Position numbers and translations under genes: made by a program
In this document: positions 31,142 to 39,079 of the stretch, piece by piece
How positions within the stretch are numbered: the stretch's first letter is position 1
How the letters are laid out: each line of letters begins with the position of its first letter
Assembly: GCA_024275825.1 (NCBI GenBank)
Contig: JAJRYK010000016.1
Location: 1 to 39,218, forward strand
DNA: 39,218 nt
From: Alphaproteobacteria bacterium
GTDB taxonomy: Bacteria > Pseudomonadota > Alphaproteobacteria > Micavibrionales > Micavibrionaceae
Direction of reading: 5' to 3'
The notes under the pieces: model-generated
The model's input: the letters and a program-made list of their open reading frames with translations, nothing else
Database searches by the model: none
Told to the model about the DNA's origin: nothing

Positions 31142-33463
31142 ATGCTTTCTCGTAATCTCGAACAAACCCTTCACAAAGCCCTCGCCGTTGCGGCGGAATA
31201 TGGGCATGAATATGCGACGTTGGAGCATTTGCTGTTTGCGTTGACGGAGGATCAGGATGGAATGGCCGTGCTGCGTTCTTGCGGGATTAATTTGCAGGAT
31301 GTGCGTGACCGGCTTTTGGGGTATATCACTAGCGAGTTGGGGTATTTAGTCAACAAAGACGCCGAAGAATCCAAGCCGACAACGGCGTTTCAACGCGTGC
31401 TTCAGCGCGCTGCGATCCATGTGCAATCCTCTGGCCGCGAAGAGGTCACGGGCGCGAATGTGATTGTTGCGCTGTTTTCTGAGCGTGAGAGCCATGCCGT
31501 GTTTTTCTTGCAGGAACAGGATATGACGCGCTTTGATGCGGTGAATTATATCAGTCACGGTATTGCCAAGGTGCCTTCGCAAAGCGATACCGGAAAAGGT
31601 CCGCGCGGCACCGAAGACCTTAATGAGAAGGATGTTAAAACCGGCTCCGAAGCGCTCGCAGCTTATTGTGTGGATCTTAACCAAAAGGCGCGTGATGGTA
31701 AAATTGATGTGCTGATTGGCCGTCATAAAGAGGTCGATCGCACGATCCAAATTCTCTGCCGTCGTTCCAAGAACAATCCACTTTATGTTGGCGATCCAGG
31801 CGTGGGTAAGACCGCGATTGCGGAAGGGCTGGCGAAGAAAATCGTGGATGGTGAAGTGCCGGATGTGCTCTTGGATTCTGTTATTTACTCGCTGGATATG
31901 GGCAGCTTGCTCGCGGGTACGCGTTATCGTGGTGATTTTGAGGAACGGATTAAGGCCGTGCTAAGCGAGCTTGAAGACATTGATGGCGCTGTCTTGTTCA
32001 TTGATGAAATTCACACGGTGATTGGCGCGGGCGCAACCAGCGGCGGCGCGATGGATGCCTCGAATTTGCTCAAACCTGCTCTGTCGAATGGGTCGCTGAA
32101 ATGTGTCGGCTCAACGACCTATAAAGAATACCGGAATTATTTTGAGAAAGATCGTGCGCTGGTGCGGCGCTTCCAAAAGATTGATGTGAATGAGCCGAGT
32201 ATCGAGGATTCAATTGCGATTTTGACGGGGCTCAAGCCTTATTACGAAGAGCATCACAAGGTGAAATACACTGCTGGCGCGATCAAGGCTGCGGTGGAGC
32301 TGTCGGCGAAATATATGGGCGATCGTAAGCTGCCGGATAAGGCGATCGATATTATTGACGAGGTCGGCGCAGCGCAGATGCTGGTTACGCCCGATAAGCG
32401 TAAGAAAAAAATTACAGAGAAGGATATTGAGGGCGTTGTGGCGATGATTGCTCGCATTCCGGCGGCCACGATGAACAAGGACGATAAGGCTGCTCTGCAA
32501 ACCCTCGAGCGTGATCTGAAAACGATGGTTTATGATCAGGACGCTGCTATTGATGTGCTGTGCGATTCCATCAAGATGGCGCGCGCGGGACTTCGTGATC
32601 CTGAAAAACCGATTGGCTCTTATTTATTCTCTGGCCCGACCGGGGTTGGTAAAACCGAGGTCGCGAAACAGCTTGCCAAGACGATGGGCATTGAGCTGGT
32701 CCGCTTTGACATGTCGGAATATATGGAGCGCCATAGCGTTTCCCGCCTGATCGGTTCACCGCCGGGCTATGTTGGGTTTGAGCAGGGCGGCTTGATGACC
32801 GACAAGATCGATCAGCATCCGCACTGCGTGCTGCTGATGGATGAGATTGAGAAGGCGCATCCGGATCTGTTCAATATTTTGCTGCAGGTCATGGATTACG
32901 GCAAGCTGACGGATAATAACGGTAAAGTCATTGATTTCCGCAATGTGATCTTGATCATGACGACCAATGCGGGCGCGGCGCAAATGGCTAAATCGCCAGT
33001 CGGGTTTAATCGTGAGATTGGTGATGATGTTGAAAGCTACGCTGATAATGAAGTGCTGATGAAAACCTTCGCGCCGGAATTCCGCAATCGCTTGGATGCG
33101 ATCGTGCCGTTTAAAAATTTGGCGCGCGAGACGGTTGAGAAGGTCGTTGAGAAATTTGTTATTCAGCTCGAAGGGCAATTGGCCGATAAAAATGTGGCGA
33201 TTGAGCTGTCCGATGAAGCCCGCGCCTATCTCGCAAAAAAGGGCTACGACCCCGCTATGGGCGCCCGCCCCCTCGCCCGGGTTATTCAGGAAGAAATTAA
33301 AAGACCGCTGGCCGAAGAAATTTTGTTTGGCAAGCTTGCCAAGGGTGGCTTGGCTCTGGTGGATTATGTGGATGATGCGCTGATTTTTAGTTATGAAAAT
33401 CATAAACTTAAAACTAAAAAAGCAACAAAAAATATAGAACCATCAGAAGAAAAAATGAAGTAA
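31142..33463 (+). CDS. clpA: ClpA, ATP-dependent unfoldase of ClpAP
   Basis: 773 residues. N-terminal Clp repeat domain (residues 1-145, starting SRNLEQTLHKALAVAAEY), first AAA+ module with Walker A GDPGVGKT (217-224) and Walker B VLFIDEIHTVIGAG, second module with GPTGVGKT (about 498-505), VLLMDEIEKAHPD and sensor residues in GYDPAMGARPLARVI. It unfolds substrates for the ClpP peptidase; an IGF/IGL-type ClpP loop is expected between the Walker B and sensor regions of the second module, but I did not locate it with certainty. The last 20 residues are Lys-rich and variable. Follows clpS in the usual operon order. Confidence 0.97.
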   Translation: MLSRNLEQTLHKALAVAAEYGHEYATLEHLLFALTEDQDGMAVLRSCGINLQDVRDRLLGYITSELGYLVNKDAEESKPTTAFQRVLQRAAIHVQSSGREEVTGANVIVALFSERESHAVFFLQEQDMTRFDAVNYISHGIAKVPSQSDTGKGPRGTEDLNEKDVKTGSEALAAYCVDLNQKARDGKIDVLIGRHKEVDRTIQILCRRSKNNPLYVGDPGVGKTAIAEGLAKKIVDGEVPDVLLDSVIYSLDMGSLLAGTRYRGDFEERIKAVLSELEDIDGAVLFIDEIHTVIGAGATSGGAMDASNLLKPALSNGSLKCVGSTTYKEYRNYFEKDRALVRRFQKIDVNEPSIEDSIAILTGLKPYYEEHHKVKYTAGAIKAAVELSAKYMGDRKLPDKAIDIIDEVGAAQMLVTPDKRKKKITEKDIEGVVAMIARIPAATMNKDDKAALQTLERDLKTMVYDQDAAIDVLCDSIKMARAGLRDPEKPIGSYLFSGPTGVGKTEVAKQLAKTMGIELVRFDMSEYMERHSVSRLIGSPPGYVGFEQGGLMTDKIDQHPHCVLLMDEIEKAHPDLFNILLQVMDYGKLTDNNGKVIDFRNVILIMTTNAGAAQMAKSPVGFNREIGDDVESYADNEVLMKTFAPEFRNRLDAIVPFKNLARETVEKVVEKFVIQLEGQLADKNVAIELSDEARAYLAKKGYDPAMGARPLARVIQEEIKRPLAEEILFGKLAKGGLALVDYVDDALIFSYENHKLKTKKATKNIEPSEEKMK

Positions 33464-33475
33464 TTATCTCATTTT

Positions 33476-34582
33476 TTAAGGTACGGCTGGAGCAGTCATT
33501 ATTGCATCATGAGATATTGTATCTTCGTTAGCGCCGTGATCAAAGCTCGCTTTTTCTTCAAATTTATAATCCACCTTTTTCATTATAACATTAAAATAAT
33601 GGCCTACCTGCAGGTTTTTGCGTAATGCGCCATTTAAAAGGTCTTCTTCTTTTTCTAGTGCGCGATCTACTCTATATGCCAATGCAAGTAAACCATCTAT
33701 ATCTGGGAGAGTCTTATAATTTTGTGGAATGTTTTCTATTGTTTTCCCTAATTTATTTTTAAATTCAGATAAAAATGGCTCTTCTATATCTTGGCTAAGC
33801 CTGACTGCTTGTTTAATCGTGGTTGCAAGGTTGGTATAGGATCTTTCTATGTCGTGCACCCCTTGAATAACATCCGGATCTTCTGTCAGTTCTTTTATGC
33901 GCTGCATTTCTTCTTCATTTAATCCGACGGCTTCCATTTTTTCTTGTAAGTGCATGAGCTCTTCAATTTCCGGGTGTTTTTCAAGAAGCTCTTTAATCTG
34001 ATTATCGAGATCTTTTAATACGTTAATCGCTGGCGCTAAAATGAGTTCAATTTTAATTCCATTGAGAGCAGTGTAGAAGTCACTAACCTTCTGAAGATCA
34101 CCGTTTATTGTGGGGGCGAGAGAGAATAGTGAGATGAATTGTTCATTTTTTTGCATATCAAATAAAAAATCGAGAAGCTCTTCAACGCTCTGAGCATTCC
34201 ATGCATCTGTTGCATGTCTCGAATTAAAAAGTTTTAAAGAATCAATGTTTTCAGCTCCATATATTATTAAAAAGGCGTCAACGCTAATTATATCGTCTAG
34301 AACTTGCGTGGCTTCTAAAACCTTATCTAGCAGGTCCAGTTTATTCTGCATTTCGTCTGGTGTCAGGCCTAGTTCTTCGGCCATTTGCTCGATTGTCATG
34401 TCACCTCTTCCAAGCTTTTTAAGGGCTTCTAAGTCATCAAGGCCTAATTTCTCCATGAATTCTTGGATGCGGTCTTTATAGGGTTTTTCTAGGCTGGATT
34501 TATCATCTATTTTTTTAATGACATCCTTCAGATTGTCTTCGACTTTCTCCAGTTTTTTGTATAAATCCCTAGGATTGCTCAT
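33476..34582 (-). CDS. orphan helical protein, 368 aa
   Basis: Not recognised. 368 residues, strongly charged and mostly helical, without signal peptide, membrane segment or cysteines. Coiled-coil-like stretches lie at the N-terminus (LYKKLEKVEDNLKDVIKKID) and around 195-245 (VLKDLDNQIKELLEKHPEIE, MHLQEKMEAVGLNEEEMQRI). A segment at 62-85 (MTIEQMAEELGLTPDEMQNK) resembles a helix-turn-helix but stands inside the helical array. More AT-rich than neighbours, convergent with clpA (12 bases apart) and downstream of the pilin-like gene on the same strand. Possibly an acquired or lineage-specific gene; cytoplasmic location is inferred. Confidence 0.6.
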   Translation of the reverse strand: MSNPRDLYKKLEKVEDNLKDVIKKIDDKSSLEKPYKDRIQEFMEKLGLDDLEALKKLGRGDMTIEQMAEELGLTPDEMQNKLDLLDKVLEATQVLDDIISVDAFLIIYGAENIDSLKLFNSRHATDAWNAQSVEELLDFLFDMQKNEQFISLFSLAPTINGDLQKVSDFYTALNGIKIELILAPAINVLKDLDNQIKELLEKHPEIEELMHLQEKMEAVGLNEEEMQRIKELTEDPDVIQGVHDIERSYTNLATTIKQAVRLSQDIEEPFLSEFKNKLGKTIENIPQNYKTLPDIDGLLALAYRVDRALEKEEDLLNGALRKNLQVGHYFNVIMKKVDYKFEEKASFDHGANEDTISHDAIMTAPAVP

Positions 34583-34665
34583 GATTTTTTACCTATAGTC
34601 TTTGTTAAAAGCATAGCTATAGCGTATTATAATTACGTAAATATATAGTTAATATTCGAAAATTT

Positions 34666-35376
34666 CTACCGCGCCACCAACACCTGATAGAAGAAATGAC
34701 CCCCGTTACTATCTGTAACGCAGCCGGTTGATTTTCCGATGAGAGCTGCGGCGGCAGCGCCGATTGTATTTCCGCTGCTATAGCTGCCGGTGAATTTCTG
34801 GTTGGTGGGGAAGGCGAAGCCGTCTGTGGTGTCGCCGGAAATTCCAAGCTGGGTATTGATATGGGTACACACGCTTTGATGGACCCACGGTAGCACCATG
34901 ATCAGATCATATGTACCAGTATTGCCGATGCCGCTAATCTCTTCATTACCGGTGAAATACCATTCGCCATAAAGGGTTGATGCGGTTTCTTGCGGGTCGA
35001 GCCACTCTTCAATCGGTGCGCTGTAGGTTACGCCGCCGCCATTAATGTGGAGCACGTCGCAGACATTGCCGCTGGGGGCGCCGCCGTTGGTGTAGCCAGT
35101 GAGCGGGTTATTGTCGAAATTGATTTCAGTATCTTCGCAGGTATTGGATATGCGGATATTTTGAACGCCCAGCCGCACGGTTCTGGCGTAATCTGTGATT
35201 TCTGCGCCATAGATCCTCAGACTTTCATCGGCAATGCCCGATATACTTTCGTCGCGGACCATACTGGAAACAGCGAAGCTCAGCGCGCCAAACAGGGCGA
35301 CGGCAATCAGGATAATAACCAGCGCGCTGCCACATTCGTTTGTGCGTTTGTTTCTGTAGAGGCGCAGGAATTTCAT
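34666..35376 (-). CDS. pilin-like (type IV pseudopilin-like) protein, paralogue 2
   Basis: 236 residues. Basic leader (MKFLRLYRNKRTNECGS) then hydrophobic helix ALVIILIAVALFGALSFAVSS, with G-S before it as a possible prepilin cleavage site. The soluble part shares blocks with the protein at 27323-28069: GGGVTYSAP, DLIMVLPWVHQSVCTHIN, and the C-terminus HFFYQVLVAR. Several cysteines could form disulfides, which fits an extracytoplasmic location. Start is divergent from the receiver-deaminase gene; the intergenic region is 77 bases. No pilus assembly genes lie in the window. Confidence 0.65.
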   Translation of the reverse strand: MKFLRLYRNKRTNECGSALVIILIAVALFGALSFAVSSMVRDESISGIADESLRIYGAEITDYARTVRLGVQNIRISNTCEDTEINFDNNPLTGYTNGGAPSGNVCDVLHINGGGVTYSAPIEEWLDPQETASTLYGEWYFTGNEEISGIGNTGTYDLIMVLPWVHQSVCTHINTQLGISGDTTDGFAFPTNQKFTGSYSSGNTIGAAAAALIGKSTGCVTDSNGGHFFYQVLVAR

Positions 35377-35453
35377 GGTTAGTCTCCATTTTCTTTTTAT
35401 GCTTTAACTTTTTATGCTTTAATAAGCGTAGAGGATTTAGGGGCATAAGAGCA

Positions 35454-36296
35454 ATGAGCGAAAATACATCCATCAAAATTTTAATTGCCGAAGATAATGA
35501 TGTTAGCCGGAATTTGATGGCTGGTGTATTGCGCGGGCAGGGTTTTGAGGTGATCGGCGCGGTGGATGGTGAGAGCGCGATCAAGGTTGTGCAAGAGCGT
35601 CCCCTGGATTTGATCTTCGTTGATATCAATATGGAGCCGATGGGCGGGTTTGATTTTATGCGCTATCTGATCGCGAAGGGGATAAAAATTCCTGTTGTGA
35701 TTGTGACAGCCGGTGAGTCGGCTGATATGCTGATGGAGGCGAATGCGCTTGGCGCTGCGCTGGTGTTGCAAAAACCAATTGTGCCAGAGCGCCTTATAAA
35801 AACCGTGCACCGGATTTGCAAAAGCTCTGGTTTGATGAGTAAATCCATTGCGGTTGAAGCGCATGAGGCGAAGCTGTCGCCAGAAGAGCTAATGCGCAGG
35901 GCAATAGAGCTTGCGGCGAAAAATGCGCGGCGGAAAATGGGCGGTCCTTATGGCGCCGTTCTTGCGGATGCTGATGGTAAAATCGTGAGCGAGGGCGTTA
36001 ATGGTGCAGGCTCGCGCGCCGACCCGACAGCGCATGCGGAGGTGATGGCTATTCGTCTGGCGGCGGATAAGCTGGGTATGGCGGATTTATCGGATTATGT
36101 GCTGTATTGTAGCTCTGAGCCGACAAATGTGGGGAAGTCTCTGATTTTAAGCGTTGGCATTCAGATTATATATTGCGGTCTTAGCATGGATGATATTGGT
36201 GACTTGCAGCCGCGCAATGAAACAGCAAAGCCTAAATATAAGACGATTTGCCGCGATGAGGCGCTTGAAATGTTTAAGCTTGCGCAGGATCGTTAG
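35454..36296 (+). CDS. response regulator receiver fused to a degenerate cytidine/guanine-deaminase-like domain
   Basis: 280 residues from ATG 35454 (an upstream extension to 35340 reads through the leader of the divergent gene). Residues 7-125 are a complete receiver: acidic pair Glu13/Asp14, phospho-acceptor Asp57 (IFVDINMEPMGG), Thr85, Lys107. Residues 143-275 match nucleoside deaminases of the GuaD/TadA group: MRRAIELAAKNARRKMGGPY, then DPTAHAEVMAIRLAADKLG with zinc ligand His194 and catalytic Glu196. The second motif, normally CEPCPMC, reads SEPTNVG (221-227), so both zinc cysteines are lost (Thr224, Gly227). The domain is probably not an active deaminase, but may bind a nucleotide or base as an output or sensing module. 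Single gene, convergent with ridA. Confidence 0.85.
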   Translation: MSENTSIKILIAEDNDVSRNLMAGVLRGQGFEVIGAVDGESAIKVVQERPLDLIFVDINMEPMGGFDFMRYLIAKGIKIPVVIVTAGESADMLMEANALGAALVLQKPIVPERLIKTVHRICKSSGLMSKSIAVEAHEAKLSPEELMRRAIELAAKNARRKMGGPYGAVLADADGKIVSEGVNGAGSRADPTAHAEVMAIRLAADKLGMADLSDYVLYCSSEPTNVGKSLILSVGIQIIYCGLSMDDIGDLQPRNETAKPKYKTICRDEALEMFKLAQDR

Positions 36297-36299
36297 GTT

Positions 36300-36761
36300 C
36301 TAAGTCTCAACCTCAAAAATAGCGTCAATCTCGACCGTGACCCCGCGTGGCAGGGAGGGCACCCCAATAGCAAAGCGCGCGTGCTTTCCGCGCTCGCCCA
36401 TTGCTGCAACGATCAAATCTGATGCGCCGTTGACGACTTCTGGATGATCTGTGAAATCGGGTGTGCAGGCAACAAAGGCCCCGAGTTTGACGCAGCGTTT
36501 AACCTTCGACCAATCTTCGTCCACTGCATGATTAACTTGTGCGAGAATGTTGAGCGCGCAAGCGCGGGCGGCCTCTTGGCCTTGCTCTATAGACGTTTCG
36601 GCGCCGAGCGTGCCCATATGCATTTTTTCACCATTTAAAAACGGGATTTGGCCGGAGATAAAAACTTGATTTCCGCTGATTACATAGGGAACGTAATTAG
36701 CGGCGGGAATTGAGGCTTCGGGGAGGTTGTAGCCGAGGGATTTAAGTTTTTCTACGAGCAT
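36300..36761 (-). CDS. RidA-family protein (YjgF/YER057c/UK114)
   Basis: 153 residues, longer subgroup of the Rid family. Features: VFISGQIPF, GTLGAETSIEQGQEAARACALNILAQV, and the C-terminal HARFAIGVPSLPRGVTVEIDAIFEV, in which the Arg of SLPRG.. and the terminal Glu belong to the ligand pocket. RidA removes reactive 2-aminoacrylate-type enamines formed by PLP enzymes such as threonine ammonia-lyase; members of side subgroups differ in activity. That a threonine ammonia-lyase in this window is a pseudogene makes its substrate here uncertain. Divergent from the NDUFA12-like gene. Confidence 0.92.
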   Translation of the reverse strand: MLVEKLKSLGYNLPEASIPAANYVPYVISGNQVFISGQIPFLNGEKMHMGTLGAETSIEQGQEAARACALNILAQVNHAVDEDWSKVKRCVKLGAFVACTPDFTDHPEVVNGASDLIVAAMGERGKHARFAIGVPSLPRGVTVEIDAIFEVET

Positions 36762-36862
36762 GGTGTGTGATCCTTTTCTTATTTTAAGGTTTTAAAATAG
36801 GGAGTTTGATGCGCAAAGAAAAGGGCTTTGTAAAGCGCTGTGAATCTGCCATAATTTGCGTC

Positions 36863-37252
36863 ATGAATATTTTCAAAATTCTGGGTGTTTTGTCGCCTGT
36901 TTACATGAATGTTTTTAAACTCTTCGCTGGCGGCACGCGCGTTGGTGAAGATGGGCTGGGCAATGTATATTACCGCAGCAAGGCGCGGCCAGGGTATAAG
37001 CGTGAGCGGCGCTGGGTGATGTATAAGGGTGAGCCGGAGGCTTCGAACATACCGCCGGAATGGCATGGCTGGATACATCACCAAACGGATATCGCACCTG
37101 TGAAAAACCAGAAATCATTTCGCCGGCCGTGGCAAAAGCCACATCAGCCGAATATGACGGGGACAAATATGGCTTATCGCCCGCCGGGGCATGTGCTGGA
37201 GGGTGGTAAACGCGCCAGCGCAACAGGAGATTATGAAGCGTGGAAACCGTAA
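36863..37252 (+). CDS. NDUFA12-family complex I accessory subunit
   Basis: 129 residues from ATG 36863 (a frame from 36806 adds 19 residues without support). Matches the NDUFA12/B17.2 family found in alphaproteobacterial and mitochondrial NADH:ubiquinone oxidoreductase: VGEDGLGNVYYRSKA, then RRWVMYKGEPEASNIPPEWHGWIHH with the conserved WHGWIH, and the Pro-rich tail KSFRRPWQKPHQPNMTGT, ending GDYEAWKP. It acts as an accessory subunit at the membrane-matrix interface of complex I. Followed by mlaD, an arrangement seen in other alphaproteobacteria. Confidence 0.92.
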   Translation: MNIFKILGVLSPVYMNVFKLFAGGTRVGEDGLGNVYYRSKARPGYKRERRWVMYKGEPEASNIPPEWHGWIHHQTDIAPVKNQKSFRRPWQKPHQPNMTGTNMAYRPPGHVLEGGKRASATGDYEAWKP

Positions 37253-37318
37253 ATAGGCTTGCCGTTTCTGGTGTTGGGCGCTAAATCGATTTTAGGACTT
37301 TGAAGAGGATATATTAAG

Positions 37319-37774
37319 ATGAAACGCAGTGTTGTTGAGACTATTTTGGGCGCCGTTATTCTGCTTGTGGCGGGTTTCTTTTTGGCATTTAGCTATGACA
37401 CAGCCGAGGTTGGTAGCGTCGAAGGCTTCAATTTATTCGCAGATTTTTCTGGTATTGGCGGCCTTAAAATCGGTGATGACGTTGTGATTAGCGGCGTTAA
37501 GATCGGCAGTGTAACTGGGGTAGAGCTGGTGAAAGATACGTATCTGGCGCGCGTTCATATGAATGTTGAGCCTGATGTTGAGCTGCCGACGGACACCGCG
37601 GCGCTGATCAGCAGTGAGGGCTTGCTCGGTGGTAAATATTTGGCACTAGAACCCGGTGCGGATGAGGATTCTCTCGAAACTGGCGATCGTATAGAGTTCA
37701 CCCAAGCGCCGCAAAACCTTGAGCAACTGCTCGGCCAATTCATTTTCAGCATGAAAAAATCTGATGAAGAATAG
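37319..37774 (+). CDS. mlaD: MlaD, phospholipid-transport MCE protein
   Basis: 151 residues. One N-terminal membrane helix (VETILGAVILLVAGFFLAFSY) and a single MCE domain (about 38-125: FADFSGIGGLKIGDDVVISGVKIGSV, then SEGLLGGKYLALEPG). MlaD forms the hexameric periplasmic ring of the MlaFEDB lipid transporter that keeps the outer membrane asymmetric. The other mla genes are not in the window. AAGAGGATATATTAAG supplies the ribosome-binding site. It overlaps the DUF2155 gene by 11 bases. Confidence 0.94.
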   Translation: MKRSVVETILGAVILLVAGFFLAFSYDTAEVGSVEGFNLFADFSGIGGLKIGDDVVISGVKIGSVTGVELVKDTYLARVHMNVEPDVELPTDTAALISSEGLLGGKYLALEPGADEDSLETGDRIEFTQAPQNLEQLLGQFIFSMKKSDEE

Positions 37775-38252
37775 CGTTCTGCCGCTTCTTTTCTGCCTTA
37801 TTTTTTGTTCTTTTATGAGCGCTGCGCAGGCGAGCGAGCTTGTGAATATGCCGGTTGTAAAATTGCGCTCTCTCGACAAAGTCACGGCCCGTACGCAAAC
37901 CTTTGAAGCCAATGTTGGATCGACTGTAAAGTTTGGTTCGTTATTCATCAAGGTGCAGGCGTGCCGCAAGGCGCCACCGATTGAGGAGCCAGAGGCCGTA
38001 TCGTTTTTGCAGGTCTGGCAGCTGGATAAGGATGAGCGGCCAGAATGGGTGTTTAGTGGTTGGATGTTTGCCTCATCGCCCGGCTTGTCGTCTATGGACC
38101 ATCCGATTTATGATGTGTGGGTTCTCGATTGCTTAGAGCAAAAGGGCGGCGTAGAAGAAGCGGAGCAGCAAGAGGCTGAAGTGCGCGGCGAGGGTGAGAT
38201 GGAGGCTGAAGAAGCGCCATCCGAGCCGCAGATAGAGCAAGAAGCCGAATAG
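37764..38252 (+). CDS. DUF2155 periplasmic protein
   Basis: 162 residues. Signal peptide (MKNSVLPLLFCLIFCSFMSA, then AQAS), then the DUF2155 core (KLRSLDKVTARTQTFEANVG, FGSLFIKVQACRKAPPIEEPE, QVWQLDKDERPEWVFSGWMF, HPIYDVWVLDC) with two conserved cysteines. The final 35 residues are almost all Glu, Ala, Gln and Pro and vary between species. Role unknown; the gene often lies beside mlaD and aat in alphaproteobacteria, which points to an envelope function. Overlaps the mlaD end, so it is translationally coupled. Confidence 0.92.
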   Translation: MKNSVLPLLFCLIFCSFMSAAQASELVNMPVVKLRSLDKVTARTQTFEANVGSTVKFGSLFIKVQACRKAPPIEEPEAVSFLQVWQLDKDERPEWVFSGWMFASSPGLSSMDHPIYDVWVLDCLEQKGGVEEAEQQEAEVRGEGEMEAEEAPSEPQIEQEAE

Positions 38253-38255
38253 GTT

Positions 38256-38918
38256 TTATTGCTTCTGTGTGGTGCGCGTCTCTAAATACTCACTGATAAT
38301 TGTGTTTTGTGATAATTCGGTTAGTAGATAATCCGCATTTTGTTTAAGTGCGGGCTCAAGCTGTTTTATATATTTTTTGTGCGAAATTTCATAGACGCCA
38401 AATTGTTCTAGATGGTCATTCACAAACTGCGTATCGAACAGCGTAAAGCCGCCTTTCCAGAGCCGGGCGCAGAGATGTATCAGACAGATTTTACTCGCAT
38501 CGCGCGCACGGCTGACCATGCTTTCACCGAAAAATGCGCTGCCGATTGTCAATCCGTATATGCCACCGACAAGTGTATCGCCGTTCCAGGACTCAATACT
38601 ATGCGCATGACCCTGATCGTGGAGCTGGGAGTATGTTGCGATGATCGAAGGGTTGATCCAGGTCTCTGGCCGATCTTTGGCGGCCTCCGCGCACAGGCGC
38701 ATGACGCCGTCAAAATCAGTGTTGATTTTAATATCATACGGTGCGGACCGTATTGTCGACTTTAGGCGGCGTGAAATGTGGATGTCTGTGATCGAAAGCT
38801 GCCCGCGTTCTTCTGGGCAAATCCAGTGTATGTATGGGCTATCGCCGCTATAGGCCATAGGGAACATCCCATGACGATAGGCCTCTAAGATCAGTTCTGG
38901 TGTGAGAACAAGCTGCAT
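38256..38918 (-). CDS. aat: leucyl/phenylalanyl-tRNA-protein transferase
   Basis: 220 residues. Aat adds Leu or Phe from tRNA to proteins with N-terminal Lys or Arg (bacterial N-degron pathway). Family features: AYRHGMFPMAYSGD, IHWICPEERGQL, AYSQLHDQGHAHSIESWNGDTLVGGIYGLTIGSAFFGESMVSR, SKICLIHLCARLWKGGFTLFDTQF. Substrates are then recognised by ClpS, encoded 7.5 kb away. It faces the DUF2155 gene tail to tail, three bases apart. Confidence 0.96.
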   Translation of the reverse strand: MQLVLTPELILEAYRHGMFPMAYSGDSPYIHWICPEERGQLSITDIHISRRLKSTIRSAPYDIKINTDFDGVMRLCAEAAKDRPETWINPSIIATYSQLHDQGHAHSIESWNGDTLVGGIYGLTIGSAFFGESMVSRARDASKICLIHLCARLWKGGFTLFDTQFVNDHLEQFGVYEISHKKYIKQLEPALKQNADYLLTELSQNTIISEYLETRTTQKQ

Positions 38919-38957
38919 GAGGGCATTATAGCGTGGATGTTGGTCTTTGTGGAGAGG

Positions 38958-39079
38958 TTATGGGGAAGGGGGGGCTGAAATGTTGGCTTTTTGCTCTGAC
39001 TTGTTTTCTTCGTGAGTTAGGTATGCAAATAAAATAATGCCTAGCATAGCAGATGTAAGTACTGCTGCACTTACTACAA
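38958..39079 (-). pseudogene. C-terminal fragment of a membrane-anchored protein cut by the IS
   Basis: On the minus strand a frame enters from the IS junction at 39079 and runs 40 codons to TAA (38958-38960). It has a membrane helix (SAAVLTSAMLGIILFAYL) and a short polar tail (THEENKSEQKANISAPPSP). In the IS the same frame hits a stop without an ATG, so no normal start remains. The 5' part should lie on the far side of the IS, outside the window. Family unknown. Confidence 0.55.

Noticed and set aside
32756-33403. 215-codon minus-strand frame
   Set aside because: Antisense to clpA, no start signal or family features.
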